A stretch of DNA of 64,000 nt from Scleropages formosus (GCF_900964775.1 NC_041807.1:35640013-35704012), one strand, 5' to 3'. Shown: positions 11,423-25,209, counted from the first letter of the stretch. The notes: generated by a model not told the origin, from the sequence alone. Translations and numbers: made by a program.

Positions 11423-11494
11423 AGGGGGCACCAGGATTTGAACCTGGGACCTCTTGATCTGCAGTCAAATGCTCTTCCACTGAGCTATACCCCC
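11423..11494 (-). tRNA. tRNA-Cys(GCA), array copy 4
   Basis: Canonical class. The B monomer on its left (in the 640-bp unit ending at 11166) carries A-type bases, a conversion patch. Confidence 0.9.
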
Positions 11495-12062
11495 AGAGTG
11501 GTAAGGTTTTCAAACTCTGAAATCAAGTAGGTGCACTCTTGAGCTCAAGTCCATATAGCACCTTTGCACTCTGGCATTGTCACAAAACAGTCTTGTGCTG
11601 TGGACCTCACAGAGGTTGACCCAGCTCAAGGGCAGTGGTCGTTTAAGCCAGCCTTCTGTGGAAACATAATTGATCCAAAAGGTAGGTAACTGACAAACTT
11701 TGGTATCATTCCCAGTGGGGGTATTAGCTCTTAACATGGTGTTTCTATTGACATGCACAGCTTCTTTGCAGGGTGCACCAGGATCTGGGAGGGATAAAGT
11801 TTTCAAACTCTGAAATCAAGTAGGTGCACTCTTGAGCTCAAGTCCATATATCACCTTTGCACTCTGGCATTGTCACAAAACAGTCTTGTGCTGTGGACCT
11901 CACAGAGATTGACTCAGCTCAAGGGCAGTGGTCGTTTAAGCCAGCCTTCTGTGGAAACATAATTGATCCAAAAGGTAGGTAATTGACAAACTTTGGTATC
12001 GTTCCCAGTGGAGGTTGGAGCTCTTAACAAGGTGTTTCTATTGACATGCACAGTTTCCCTGC

Positions 12063-12134
12063 AGGGGGCACCAGGATTTGAACCTGGGACCTCTTGATCT
12101 GCAGTCAAATGCTCTTCCACTGAGCTATAGCCCC
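12063..12134 (-). tRNA. tRNA-Cys(GCA), array copy 5
   Basis: Class c5. Confidence 0.75.
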
Positions 12135-12702
12135 AGAGTGGTAAGGTTTTCAAACTCTGAAATCAAGTAGGTGCACTCTTGAGCTCAAGTCCATATAGCA
12201 CCTTTGCACTCTGGCATTGTCACAAAACAGTCTTGTGCTGTGGACCTCACAGAGGTTGACCCAGCTCAAGGGCAGTGGTCGTTTAAGCCAGCCTTCTGTG
12301 GAAACATAATTGATCCAAAAGGTAGGTAACTGACAAACTTTGGTATCATTCCCAGTGGGGGTATTAGCTCTTAACATGGTGTTTCTATTGACATGCACAG
12401 CTTCCTTGCAGGGTGCACCAGGATCTGGGAGGGATAAAGTTTTCAAACTCTGAAATCAAGTAGGTGCACTCTTGAGCTCAAGTCCATATAGCACCTTTGC
12501 ACTCTGGCATTGTCACAAAACAGTCTTGTGCTGTGGACCTCACAGAGATTGACTCAGCTCAAGGGCAGTGGTCGTTTAAGCCAGCCTTCTGTGGAAACAT
12601 AATTGATCCAAAAGGTAGGTAATTGACAAACTTTGGTATCGTTCCCAGTGGAGGTTGGAGCTCTTAACAAGGTGTTTCTATTGACATGCACAGTTTCCCT
12701 GC

Positions 12703-12774
12703 AGGGGGCACCAGGATTTGAACCTGGGACCTCTTGATCTGCAGTCAAATGCTCTTCCACTGAGCTATACTCCC
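12703..12774 (-). tRNA. tRNA-Cys(GCA), array copy 6
   Basis: Class a4: A4 faces C69, one acceptor mismatch. Confidence 0.75.
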
Positions 12775-13342
12775 AGAGTGGTAAGGTTTTCAAACTCTGA
12801 AATCAAGTAGGTGCACTCTTGAGCTCAAGTCCATATAGCACCTTTGCACTCTGGCATTGTCACAAAACAGTCTTGTGCTGTGGACCTCACAGAGGTTGAC
12901 CCAGCTCAAGGGCAGTGGTCGTTTAAGCCAGCCTTCTGTGGAAACATAATTGATCCAAAAGGTAGGTAACTGACAAACTTTGGTATCATTCCCAGTGGGG
13001 GTATTAGCTCTTAACATGGTGTTTCTATTGACATGCACAGCTTCCTTGCAGGGTGCACCAGGATCTGGGAGGGATAAAGTTTTCAAACTCTGAAATCAAG
13101 TAGGTGCACTCTTGAGCTCAAGTCCATATATCACCTTTGCACTCTGGCATTGTCACAAAACAGTCTTGTGCTGTGGACCTCACAGAGATTGACTCAGCTC
13201 AAGGGCAGTGGTCGTTTAAGCCAGCCTTCTGTGGAAACATAATTGATCCAAAAGGTAGGTAATTGACAAACTTTGGTATCGTTCCCAGTGGAGGTTGGAG
13301 CTCTTAACAAGGTGTTTCTATTGACATGCACAGTTTCCCTGC

Positions 13343-13414
13343 AGGGGGCACCAGGATTTGAACCTGGGACCTCTTGATCTGCAGTCAAATGCTCTTCCAC
13401 TGAGCTATACCCCC
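13343..13414 (-). tRNA. tRNA-Cys(GCA), array copy 7
   Basis: Canonical class. Confidence 0.9.
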
Positions 13415-13982
13415 AGAGTGGTAAGGTTTTCAAACTCTGAAATCAAGTAGGTGCACTCTTGAGCTCAAGTCCATATAGCACCTTTGCACTCTGGCATTGT
13501 CACAAAACAGTCTTGTGCTGTGGACCTCACAGAGGTTGACCCAGCTCAAGGGCAGTGGTCGTTTAAGCCAGCCTTCTGTGGAAACATAATTGATCCAAAA
13601 GGTAGGTAACTGACAAACTTTGGTATCATTCCCAGTGGGGGTATTAGCTCTTAACATGGTGTTTCTATTGACATGCACAGCTTCCTTGCAGGGTGCACCA
13701 GGATCTGGGAGGGATAAAGTTTTCAAACTCTGAAATCAAGTAGGTGCACTCTTGAGCTCAAGTCCATATATCACCTTTGCACTCTGGCATTGTCACAAAA
13801 CAGTCTTGTGCTGTGGACCTCACAGAGATTGACTCAGCTCAAGGGCAGTGGTCGTTTAAGCCAGCCTTCTGTGGAAACATAATTGATCCAAAAGGTAGGT
13901 AATTGACGAACTTTGGTATCGTTCCCAGTGGAGGTTGGAGCTCTTAACAAGGTGTTTCTATTGACATGCACAGTTTCCCTGC

Positions 13983-14053
13983 AGGGGGCACCAGGATTTG
14001 AACCTGGGACCTCTTGATCTGCAGTCAAATGCTCTTCCACTGAGCTATACCCC
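13983..14053 (-). tRNA. tRNA-Cys(GCA), array copy 8
   Basis: Class 4G, 71 nt: one G of the 5' acceptor strand is missing, so the stem is a pair short. Confidence 0.65.
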
Positions 14054-14621
14054 AGAGTGGTAAGGTTTTCAAACTCTGAAATCAAGTAGGTGCACTCTTG
14101 AGCTCAAGTCCATATAGCACCTTTGCACTCTGGCATTGTCACAAAACAGTCTTGTGCTGTGGACCTCACAGAGGTTGACCCAGCTCAAGGGCAGTGGTCG
14201 TTTAAGCCAGCCTTCTGTGGAAACATAATTGATCCAAAAGGTAGGTAACTGACAAACTTTGGTATCATTCCCAGTGGGGGTATTAGCTCTTAACATGGTG
14301 TTTCTATTGACATGCACAGCTTCCTTGCAGGGTGCACCAGGATCTGGGAGGGATAAAGTTTTCAAACTCTGAAATCAAGTAGGTGCACTCTTGAGCTCAA
14401 GTCCATATATCACCTTTGCACTCTGGCATTGTCACAAAACAGTCTTGTGCTGTGGACCTCACAGAGATTGACTCAGCTCAAGGGCAGTGGTCGTTTAAGC
14501 CAGCCTTCTGTGGAAACATAATTGATCCAAAAGGTAGGTAATTGACAAACTTTGGTATCGTTCCCAGTGGAGGTTGGAGCTCTTAACAAGGTGTTTCTAT
14601 TGACATGCACAGTTTCCCTGC

Positions 14622-14693
14622 AGGGGGCACCAGGATTTGAACCTGGGACCTCTTGATCTGCAGTCAAATGCTCTTCCACTGAGCTATACCCCC
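14622..14693 (-). tRNA. tRNA-Cys(GCA), array copy 9
   Basis: Canonical class. Confidence 0.9.
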
Positions 14694-15261
14694 AGAGTGG
14701 TAAGGTTTTCAAACTCTGAAATCAAGTAGGTGCACTCTTGAGCTCAAGTCCATATAGCACCTTTGCACTCTGGCATTGTCACAAAACAGTCTTGTGCTGT
14801 GGACCTCACAGAGGTTGACCCAGCTCAAGGGCAGTGGTCGTTTAAGCCAGCCTTCTGTGGAAACATAATTGATCCAAAAGGTAGGTAATTGACAAACTTT
14901 GGTATCATTCCCAGTGGGGGTATTAGCTCTTAACATGGTGTTTCTATTGACATGCACAGCTTCCTTGCAGGGTGCACCAGGATCTGGGAGGGATAAAGTT
15001 TTCAAACTCTGAAATCAAGTAGGTGCACTCTTGAGCTCAAGTCCATATATCACCTTTGCACTCTGGCATTGTCACAAAACAGTCTTGTGCTGTGGACCTC
15101 ACAGAGATTGACTCAGCTCAAGGGCAGTGGTCGTTTAAGCCAGCCTTCTGTGGAAACATAATTGATCCAAAAGGTAGGTAATTGACAAACTTTGGTATCG
15201 TTCCCAGTGGAGGTTGGAGCTCTTAACAAGGTGTTTCTATTGACATGCACAGTTTCCCTGC

Positions 15262-15333
15262 AGGGGGCACCAGGATTTGAACCTGGGACCTCTTGATCTG
15301 CAGTCAAATGCTCTTCCACTGAGCTATACTCCC
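15262..15333 (-). tRNA. tRNA-Cys(GCA), array copy 10
   Basis: Class a4. Confidence 0.75.
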
Positions 15334-15901
15334 AGAGTGGTAAGGTTTTCAAACTCTGAAATCAAGTAGGTGCACTCTTGAGCTCAAGTCCATATATCAC
15401 CTTTGCACTCTGGCATTGTCACAAAACAGTCTTGTGCTGTGGACCTCACAGAGGTTGACCCAGCTCAAGGGCAGTGGTCGTTTAAGCCAGCCTTCTGTGG
15501 AAACATAATTGATCCAAAAGGTAGGTAACTGACAAACTTTGGTATCATTCCCAGTGGGGGTATTAGCTCTTAACATGGTGTTTCTATTGACATGCACAGC
15601 TTCCTTGCAGGGTGCACCAGGATCTGGGAGGGATAAAGTTTTCAAACTCTGAAATCAAGTAGGTGCACTCTTGAGCTCAAGTCCATATATCACCTTTGCA
15701 CTCTGGCATTGTCACAAAACAGTCTTGTGCTGTGGACCTCACAGAGATTGACTCAGCTCAAGGGCAGTGGTCGTTTAAGCCAGCCTTCTGTGGAAACATA
15801 ATTGATCCAAAAGGTAGGTAACTGACAAACTTTGGTATCATTCCCAGTGGGGGTTGGAGCTCTTAACAAGGTGTTTCTATTGACATGCACAGTTTCCCTG
15901 C

Positions 15902-15973
15902 AGGGGGCACCAGGATTTGAACCTGGGACCTCTTGATCTGCAGTCAAATGCTCTTCCACTGAGCTATACTCCC
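15902..15973 (-). tRNA. tRNA-Cys(GCA), array copy 11
   Basis: Class a4. The 3' flank (15820-15855) carries B-type bases while the rest is A, an A/B exchange patch. Confidence 0.75.
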
Positions 15974-16541
15974 AGAGTGGTAAGGTTTTCAAACTCTGAA
16001 ATCAAGTAGGTGCACTCTTGAGCTCAAGTCCATATATCACCTTTGCACTCTGGCATTGTCACAAAACAGTCTTGTGCTGTGGACCTCACAGAGGTTGACC
16101 CAGCTCAAGGGCAGTGGTCGTTTAAGCCAGCCTTCTGTGGAAACATAATTGATCCAAAAGGTAGGTAACTGACAAACTTTGGTATCATTCCCAGTGGGGG
16201 TATTAGCTCTTAACATGGTGTTTCTATTGACATGCACAGCTTCCTTGCAGGGTGCACCAGGATCTGGGAGGGATAAAGTTTTCAAACTCTGAAATCAAGT
16301 AGGTGCACTCTTGAGCTCAAGTCCATATATCACCTTTGCACTCTGGCATTGTCACAAAACAGTCTTGTGCTGTGGACCTCACAGAGATTGACTCAGCTCA
16401 AGGGCAGTGGTCGTTTAAGCCAGCCTTCTGTGGAAACATAATTGATCCAAAAGGTAGGTAATTGACAAACTTTGGTATCGTTCCCAGTGGAGGTTGGAGC
16501 TCTTAACAAGGTGTTTCTATTGACATGCACAGTTTCCCTGC

Positions 16542-16613
16542 AGGGGGCACCAGGATTTGAACCTGGGACCTCTTGATCTGCAGTCAAATGCTCTTCCACT
16601 GAGCTATAGCCCC
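16542..16613 (-). tRNA. tRNA-Cys(GCA), array copy 12
   Basis: Class c5, with the GGTGAGG flank. Confidence 0.75.
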
Positions 16614-17181
16614 AGAGTGGTGAGGTTTTCAAACTCTGAAATCAAGTAGGTGCACTCTTGAGCTCAAGTCCATATAGCACCTTTGCACTCTGGCATTGTC
16701 ACAAAACAGTCTTGTGCTGTGGACCTCACAGAGGTTGACCCAGCTCAAGGGCAGTGGTCGTTTAAGCCAGCCTTCTGTGGAAACATAATTGATCCAAAAG
16801 GTAGGTAACTGACAAACTTTGGTATCATTCCCAGTGGGGGTATTAGCTCTTAACATGGTGTTTCTATTGACATGCACAGCTTCTTTGCAGGGTGCACCAG
16901 GATCTGGGAGGGATAAAGTTTTCAAACTCTGAAATCAAGTAGGTGCACTCTTGAGCTCAAGTCCATATATCACCTTTGCACTCTGGCATTGTCACAAAAC
17001 AGTCTTGTGCTGTGGACCTCACAGAGATTGACTCAGCTCAAGGGCAGTGGTCGTTTAAGCCAGCCTTCTGTGGAAACATAATTGATCCAAAAGGTAGGTA
17101 ATTGACAAACTTTGGTATCGTTCCCAGTGGAGGTTGGAGCTCTTAACAAGGTGTTTCTATTGACATGCACAGTTTCCCTGC

Positions 17182-17253
17182 AGGGGGCACCAGGATTTGA
17201 ACCTGGGACCTCTTGATCTGCAGTCAAATGCTCTTCCACTGAGCTATACCCCC
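17182..17253 (-). tRNA. tRNA-Cys(GCA), array copy 13
   Basis: Canonical class. Confidence 0.9.
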
Positions 17254-17821
17254 AGAGTGGTAAGGTTTTCAAACTCTGAAATCAAGTAGGTGCACTCTTG
17301 AGCTCAAGTCCATATAGCACCTTTGCACTCTGGCATTGTCACAAAACAGTCTTGTGCTGTGGACCTCACAGAGGTTGACCCAGCTCAAGGGCAGTGGTCG
17401 TTTAAGCCAGCCTTCTGTGGAAACATAATTGATCCAAAAGGTAGGTAACTGACAAACTTTGGTATCATTCCCAGTGGGGGTATTAGCTCTTAACATGGTG
17501 TTTCTATTGACATGCACAGCTTCCTTGCAGGGTGCACCAGGATCTGGGAGGGATAAAGTTTTCAAACTCTGAAATCAAGTAGGTGCACTCTTGAGCTCAA
17601 GTCCATATAGCACCTTTGCACTCTGGCATTGTCACAAAACAGTCTTGTGCTGTGGACCTCACAGAGATTGACTCAGCTCAAGGGCAGTGGTCGTTTAAGC
17701 CAGCCTTCTGTGGAAACATAATTGATCCAAAAGGTAGGTAATTGACAAACTTTGGTATCGTTCCCAGTGGAGGTTGGAGCTCTTAACAAGGTGTTTCTAT
17801 TGACATGCACAGTTTCCCTGC

Positions 17822-17893
17822 AGGGGGCACCAGGATTTGAACCTGGGACCTCTTGATCTGCAGTCAAATGCTCTTCCACTGAGCTATTCTCCC
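17822..17893 (-). tRNA. tRNA-Cys(GCA), array copy 14
   Basis: Class a4a6: two acceptor mismatches. Confidence 0.6.
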
Positions 17894-18461
17894 AGAGTGG
17901 TAAGGTTTTCAAACTCTGAAATCAAGTAGGTGCACTCTTGAGCTCAAGTCCATATAGCACCTTTGCACTCTGGCATTGTCACAAAACAGTCTTGTGCTGT
18001 GGACCTCACAGAGGTTGACCCAGCTCAAGGGCAGTGGTCGTTTAAGCCAGCCTTCTGTGGAAACATAATTGATCCAAAAGGTAGGTAACTGACAAACTTT
18101 GGTATCATTCCCAGTGGGGGTATTAGCTCTTAACATGGTGTTTCTATTGACATGCACAGCTTCCTTGCAGGGTGCACCAGGATCTGGGAGGGATAAAGTT
18201 TTCAAACTCTGAAATCAAGTAGGTGCACTCTTGAGCTCAAGTCCATATATCACCTTTGCACTCTGGCATTGTCACAAAACAGTCTTGTGCTGTGGACCTC
18301 ACAGAGATTGACTCAGCTCAAGGGCAGTGGTCGTTTAAGCCAGCCTTCTGTGGAAACATAATTGATCCAAAAGGTAGGTAATTGACAAACTTTGGTATCG
18401 TTCCCAGTGGAGGTTGGAGCTCTTAACAAGGTGTTTCTATTGACATGCACAGTTTCCCTGC

Positions 18462-18533
18462 AGGGGGCACCAGGATTTGAACCTGGGACCTCTTGATCTG
18501 CAGTCAAATGCTCTTCCACTGAGCTATACCCCC
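18462..18533 (-). tRNA. tRNA-Cys(GCA), array copy 15
   Basis: Canonical class. Confidence 0.9.
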
Positions 18534-19101
18534 AGAGTGGTAAGGTTTTCAAACTCTGAAATCAAGTAGGTGCACTCTTGAGCTCAAGTCCATATAGCAC
18601 CTTTGCACTCTGGCATTGTCACAAAACAGTCTTGTGCTGTGGACCTCACAGAGGTTGACCCAGCTCAAGGGCAGTGGTCGTTTAAGCCAGCCTTCTGTGG
18701 AAACATAATTGATCCAAAAGGTAGGTAACTGACAAACTTTGGTATCATTCCCAGTGGGGGTATTAGCTCTTAACATGGTGTTTCTATTGACATGCACAGC
18801 TTCTTTGCAGGGTGCACCAGGATCTGGGAGGGATAAAGTTTTCAAACTCTGAAATCAAGTAGGTGCACTCTTGAGCTCAAGTCCATATATCACCTTTGCA
18901 CTCTGGCATTGTCACAAAACAGTCTTGTGCTGTGGACCTCACAGAGATTGACTCAGCTCAAGGGCAGTGGTCGTTTAAGCCAGCCTTCTGTGGAAACATA
19001 ATTGATCCAAAAGGTAGGTAATTGACAAACTTTGGTATCATTCCCAGTGGAGGTTGGAGCTCTTAACAAGGTGTTTCTATTGACATGCACAGTTTCCCTG
19101 C

Positions 19102-19173
19102 AGGGGGCACCAGGATTTGAACCTGGGACCTCTTGATCTGCAGTCAAATGCTCTTCCACTGAGCTATACCCCC
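19102..19173 (-). tRNA. tRNA-Cys(GCA), array copy 16
   Basis: Canonical class; left member of an A-A doublet with copy 17, 347 bp apart. Confidence 0.9.
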
Positions 19174-19448
19174 AGAGTGGTAAGGTTTTCAAACTCTGAA
19201 ATCAAGTAGGTGCACTCTTGAGCTCAAGTCCATATAGCACCTTTGCACTCTGGCATTGTCACAAAACAGTCTTGTGCTGTGGACCTCACAGAGGTTGACT
19301 CAGCTCAAGGGCAGTGGTCGTTTAAGCCAGCCTTCTGTGGAAACATAATTGATCCAAAAGGTAGGTAATTGACAAACTTTGGTATCATTCCCAGTGGAGG
19401 TTGGAGCTCTTAACAAGGTGTTTCTATTGACATGCACAGTTTCCCTGC

Positions 19449-19520
19449 AGGGGGCACCAGGATTTGAACCTGGGACCTCTTGATCTGCAGTCAAATGCTC
19501 TTCCACTGAGCTATACCCCC
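19449..19520 (-). tRNA. tRNA-Cys(GCA), array copy 17
   Basis: Canonical class; right member of the first A-A doublet. Confidence 0.9.
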
Positions 19521-20088
19521 AGAGTGGTAAGGTTTTCAAACTCTGAAATCAAGTAGGTGCACTCTTGAGCTCAAGTCCATATAGCACCTTTGCACTCTGG
19601 CATTGTCACAAAACAGTCTTGTGCTGTGGACCTCACAGAGGTTGACCCAGCTCAAGGGCAGTGGTCGTTTAAGCCAGCCTTCTGTGGAAACATAATTGAT
19701 CCAAAAGGTAGGTAACTGACAAACTTTGGTATCATTCCCAGTGGGGGTATTAGCTCTTAACATGGTGTTTCTATTGACATGCACAGCTTCTTTGCAGGGT
19801 GCACCAGGATCTGGGAGGGATAAAGTTTTCAAACTCTGAAATCAAGTAGGTGCACTCTTGAGCTCAAGTCCATATATCACCTTTGCACTCTGGCATTGTC
19901 ACAAAACAGTCTTGTGCTGTGGACCTCACAGAGATTGACTCAGCTCAAGGGCAGTGGTCGTTTAAGCCAGCCTTCTGTGGAAACATAATTGATCCAAAAG
20001 GTAGGTAATTGACAAACTTTGGTATCGTTCCCAGTGGAGGTTGGAGCTCTTAACAAGGTGTTTCTATTGACATGCACAGTTTCCCTGC

Positions 20089-20160
20089 AGGGGGCACCAG
20101 GATTTGAACCTGGGACCTCTTGATCTGCAGTCAAATGCTCTTCCACTGAGCTATACCCCC
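20089..20160 (-). tRNA. tRNA-Cys(GCA), array copy 18
   Basis: Canonical class. Confidence 0.9.
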
Positions 20161-20730
20161 AGAGTGGTAAGGTTTTCAAACTCTGAAATCAAGTAGGTGC
20201 ACTCTTGAGCTCAAGTCCATATAGCACCTTTGCACTCTGGCATTGTCACAAAACAGTCTTGTGCTGTGGACCTCACAGAGGTTGACCCAGCTCAAGGGCA
20301 GTGGTCGTTTAAGCCAGCCTTCTGTGGAAACATAATTGATCCAAAAGGTAGGTAACTGACAAACTTTGGTATCATTCCCAGTGGGGGTATTAGCTCTTAA
20401 CATGGTGTTTCTATTGACATGCACAGCTTCCTTTGCAGGGTGCACCAGGATCTGGGAGGGATAAAGTTTTCAAACTCTGAAATCAAGTAGGTGCACTCTT
20501 GAGCTCAAGTCCATATATCACCTTTGCACTCTGGCATTGTCACAAAACAGTCTTGTGCTGTGGACCTCACAGAGATTGACTCAGCTCAAGGGCAGTGGTC
20601 GTTTAAGCCAGCCTTCTGTGGAAACATAATTGATCCAAAAGGTAGGTAATTGACAAACTTTGGTATCGTTCCCAGTGGAGGTTGGAGCTCTTAACAAGGT
20701 GTTTCTATTGACATGCACAGTTTCCCCTGC

Positions 20731-20802
20731 AGGGGGCACCAGGATTTGAACCTGGGACCTCTTGATCTGCAGTCAAATGCTCTTCCACTGAGCTATACCC
20801 CC
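20731..20802 (-). tRNA. tRNA-Cys(GCA), array copy 19
   Basis: Canonical class; one extra C in the 3' flank (20724-20727). Confidence 0.9.
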
Positions 20803-21370
20803 AGAGTGGTAAGGTTTTCAAACTCTGAAATCAAGTAGGTGCACTCTTGAGCTCAAGTCCATATAGCACCTTTGCACTCTGGCATTGTCACAAAACAGTC
20901 TTGTGCTGTGGACCTCACAGAGGTTGACCCAGCTCAAGGGCAGTGGTCGTTTAAGCCAGCCTTCTGTGGAAACATAATTGATCCAAAAGGTAGGTAACTG
21001 ACAAACTTTGGTATCATTCCCAGTGGGGGTATTAGCTCTTAACATGGTGTTTCTATTGACATGCACAGCTTCTTTGCAGGGTGCACCAGGATCTGGGAGG
21101 GATAAAGTTTTCAAACTCTGAAATCAAGTAGGTGCACTCTTGAGCTCAAGTCCATATATCACCTTTGCACTCTGGCATTGTCACAAAACAGTCTTGTGCT
21201 GTGGACCTCACAGAGATTGACTCAGCTCAAGGGCAGTGGTCGTTTAAGCCAGCCTTCTGTGGAAACATAATTGATCCAAAAGGTAGGTAATTGACGAACT
21301 TTGGTATCATTCCCAGTGGAGGTTGGAGCTCTTAACAAGGTGTTTCTATTGACATGCACAGTTTCCCTGC

Positions 21371-21442
21371 AGGGGGCACCAGGATTTGAACCTGGGACCT
21401 CTTGATCTGCAGTCAAATGCTCTTCCACTGAGCTATACCCCC
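21371..21442 (-). tRNA. tRNA-Cys(GCA), array copy 20
   Basis: Canonical class. Confidence 0.9.
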
Positions 21443-22010
21443 AGAGTGGTAAGGTTTTCAAACTCTGAAATCAAGTAGGTGCACTCTTGAGCTCAAGTCC
21501 ATATAGCACCTTTGCACTCTGGCATTGTCACAAAACAGTCTTGTGCTGTGGACCTCACAGAGATTGACTCAGCTCAAGGGCAGTGGTCGTTTAAGCCAGC
21601 CTTCTGTGGAAACATAATTGATCCAAAAGGTAGGTAACTGACAAACTTTGGTATCATTCCCAGTGGGGGTATTAGCTCTTAACATGGTGTTTCTATTGAC
21701 ATGCACAGCTTCCTTGCAGGGTGCACCAGGATCTGGGAGGGATAAAGTTTTCAAACTCTGAAATCAAGTAGGTGCACTCTTGAGCTCAAGTCCATATATC
21801 ACCTTTGCACTCTGGCATTGTCACAAAACAGTCTTGTGCTGTGGACCTCACAGAGATTGACTCAGCTCAAGGGCAGTGGTCGTTTAAGCCAGCCTTCTGT
21901 GGAAACATAATTGATCCAAAAGGTAGGTAATTGACAAACTTTGGTATCGTTCCCAGTGGAGGTTGGAGCTCTTAACAAGGTGTTTCTATTGACATGCACA
22001 GTTTCCCTGC

Positions 22011-22082
22011 AGGGGGCACCAGGATTTGAACCTGGGACCTCTTGATCTGCAGTCAAATGCTCTTCCACTGAGCTATAGCCCC
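22011..22082 (-). tRNA. tRNA-Cys(GCA), array copy 21
   Basis: Class c5. Confidence 0.75.
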
Positions 22083-22650
22083 AGAGTGGTAAGGTTTTCA
22101 AACTCTGAAATCAAGTAGGTGCACTCTTGAGCTCAAGTCCATATAGCACCTTTGCACTCTGGCATTGTCACAAAACAGTCTTGTGCTGTGGACCTCACAG
22201 AGGTTGACCCAGCTCAAGGGCAGTGGTCGTTTAAGCCAGCCTTCTGTGGAAACATAATTGATCCAAAAGGTAGGTAACTGACAAACTTTGGTATCATTCC
22301 CAGTGGGGGTATTAGCTCTTAACATGGTGTTTCTATTGACATGCACAGCTTCTTTGCAGGGTGCACCAGGATCTGGGAGGGATAAAGTTTTCAAACTCTG
22401 AAATCAAGTAGGTGCACTCTTGAGCTCAAGTCCATATATCACCTTTGCACTCTGGCATTGTCACAAAACAGTCTTGTGCTGTGGACCTCACAGAGATTGA
22501 CTCAGCTCAAGGGCAGTGGTCGTTTAAGCCAGCCTTCTGTGGAAACATAATTGATCCAAAAGGTAGGTAATTGACAAACTTTGGTATCATTCCCAGTGGA
22601 GGTTGGAGCTCTTAACAAGGTGTTTCTATTGACATGCACAGTTTCCCTGC

Positions 22651-22722
22651 AGGGGGCACCAGGATTTGAACCTGGGACCTCTTGATCTGCAGTCAAATGC
22701 TCTTCCACTGAGCTATACCCCC
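22651..22722 (-). tRNA. tRNA-Cys(GCA), array copy 22
   Basis: Canonical class. Confidence 0.9.
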
Positions 22723-23290
22723 AGAGTGGTAAGGTTTTCAAACTCTGAAATCAAGTAGGTGCACTCTTGAGCTCAAGTCCATATATCACCTTTGCACTCT
22801 GGCATTGTCACAAAACAGTCTTGTGCTGTGGACCTCACAGAGGTTGACCCAGCTCAAGGGCAGTGGTCGTTTAAGCCAGCCTTCTGTGGAAACATAATTG
22901 ATCCAAAAGGTAGGTAACTGACAAACTTTGGTATCATTCCCAGTGGGGGTATTAGCTCTTAACATGGTGTTTCTATTGACATGCACAGCTTCCTTGCAGG
23001 GTGCACCAGGATCTGGGAGGGATAAAGTTTTCAAACTCTGAAATCAAGTAGGTGCACTCTTGAGCTCAAGTCCATATAGCACCTTTGCACTCTGGCATTG
23101 TCACAAAACAGTCTTGTGCTGTGGACCTCACAGAGATTGACTCAGCTCAAGGGCAGTGGTCGTTTAAGCCAGCCTTCTGTGGAAACATAATTGATCCAAA
23201 AGGTAGGTAATTGACAAACTTTGGTATCGTTCCCAGTGGAGGTTGGAGCTCTTAACAAGGTGTTTCTATTGACATGCACAGTTTCCCTGC

Positions 23291-23362
23291 AGGGGGCACC
23301 AGGATTTGAACCTGGGACCTCTTGATCTGCAGTCAAATGCTCTTCCACTGAGCTATACCCCC
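23291..23362 (-). tRNA. tRNA-Cys(GCA), array copy 23
   Basis: Canonical class. Confidence 0.9.
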
Positions 23363-23929
23363 AGAGTGGTAAGGTTTTCAAACTCTGAAATCAAGTAGGT
23401 GCACTCTTGAGCTCAAGTCCATATAGCACCTTTGCACTCTGGCATTGTCACAAAACAGTCTTGTGCTGTGGACCTCACAGAGGTTGACCCAGCTCAAGGG
23501 CAGTGGTCGTTTAAGCCAGCCTTCTGTGGAAACATAATTGATCCAAAAGGTAGGTAACTGACAAACTTTGGTATCATTCCCAGTGGGGGTATTAGCTCTT
23601 AACATGGTGTTTCTATTGACATGCACAGCTTCTTGCAGGGTGCACCAGGATCTGGGAGGGATAAAGTTTTCAAACTCTGAAATCAAGTAGGTGCACTCTT
23701 GAGCTCAAGTCCATATATCACCTTTGCACTCTGGCATTGTCACAAAACAGTCTTGTGCTGTGGACCTCACAGAGATTGACTCAGCTCAAGGGCAGTGGTC
23801 GTTTAAGCCAGCCTTCTGTGGAAACATAATTGATCCAAAAGGTAGGTAATTGACAAACTTTGGTATCGTTCCCAGTGGAGGTTGGAGCTCTTAACAAGGT
23901 GTTTCTATTGACATGCACAGTTTCCCTGC

Positions 23930-24001
23930 AGGGGGCACCAGGATTTGAACCTGGGACCTCTTGATCTGCAGTCAAATGCTCTTCCACTGAGCTATAGCCC
24001 C
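23930..24001 (-). tRNA. tRNA-Cys(GCA), array copy 24
   Basis: Class c5, with the GGTGAGG flank. Confidence 0.75.
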
Positions 24002-24569
24002 AGAGTGGTGAGGTTTTCAAACTCTGAAATCAAGTAGGTGCACTCTTGAGCTCAAGTCCATATAGCACCTTTGCACTCTGGCATTGTCACAAAACAGTCT
24101 TGTGCTGTGGACCTCACAGAGGTTGACCCAGCTCAAGGGCAGTGGTCGTTTAAGCCAGCCTTCTGTGGAAACATAATTGATCCAAAAGGTAGGTAACTGA
24201 CAAACTTTGGTATCATTCCCAGTGGGGGTATTAGCTCTTAACATGGTGTTTCTATTGACATGCACAGCTTCCTTGCAGGGTGCACCAGGATCTGGGAGGG
24301 ATAAAGTTTTCAAACTCTGAAATCAAGTAGGTGCACTCTTGAGCTCAAGTCCATATATCACCTTTGCACTCTGGCATTGTCACAAAACAGTCTTGTGCTG
24401 TGGACCTCACAGAGATTGACTCAGCTCAAGGGCAGTGGTCGTTTAAGCCAGCCTTCTGTGGAAACATAATTGATCCAAAAGGTAGGTAATTGACAAACTT
24501 TGGTATCGTTCCCAGTGGAGGTTGGAGCTCTTAACAAGGTGTTTCTATTGACATGCACAGTTTCCCTGC

Positions 24570-24641
24570 AGGGGGCACCAGGATTTGAACCTGGGACCTC
24601 TTGATCTGCAGTCAAATGCTCTTCCACTGAGCTATACTCCC
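24570..24641 (-). tRNA. tRNA-Cys(GCA), array copy 25
   Basis: Class a4. Confidence 0.75.
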
Positions 24642-25209
24642 AGAGTGGTAAGGTTTTCAAACTCTGAAATCAAGTAGGTGCACTCTTGAGCTCAAGTCCA
24701 TATATCACCTTTGCACTCTGGCATTGTCACAAAACAGTCTTGTGCTGTGGACCTCACAGAGGTTGACCCAGCTCAAGGGCAGTGGTCGTTTAAGCCAGCC
24801 TTCTGTGGAAACATAATTGATCCAAAAGGTAGGTAACTGACAAACTTTGGTATCATTCCCAGTGGGGGTATTAGCTCTTAACATGGTGTTTCTATTGACA
24901 TGCACAGCTTCCTTGCAGGGTGCACCAGGATCTGGGAGGGATAAAGTTTTCAAACTCTGAAATCAAGTAGGTGCACTCTTGAGCTCAAGTCCATATATCA
25001 CCTTTGCACTCTGGCATTGTCACAAAACAGTCTTGTGCTGTGGACCTCACAGAGATTGACTCAGCTCAAGGGCAGTGGTCGTTTAAGCCAGCCTTCTGTG
25101 GAAACATAATTGATCCAAAAGGTAGGTAATTGACAAACTTTGGTATCGTTCCCAGTGGAGGTTGGAGCTCTTAACAAGGTGTTTCTATTGACATGCACAG
25201 TTTCCCTGC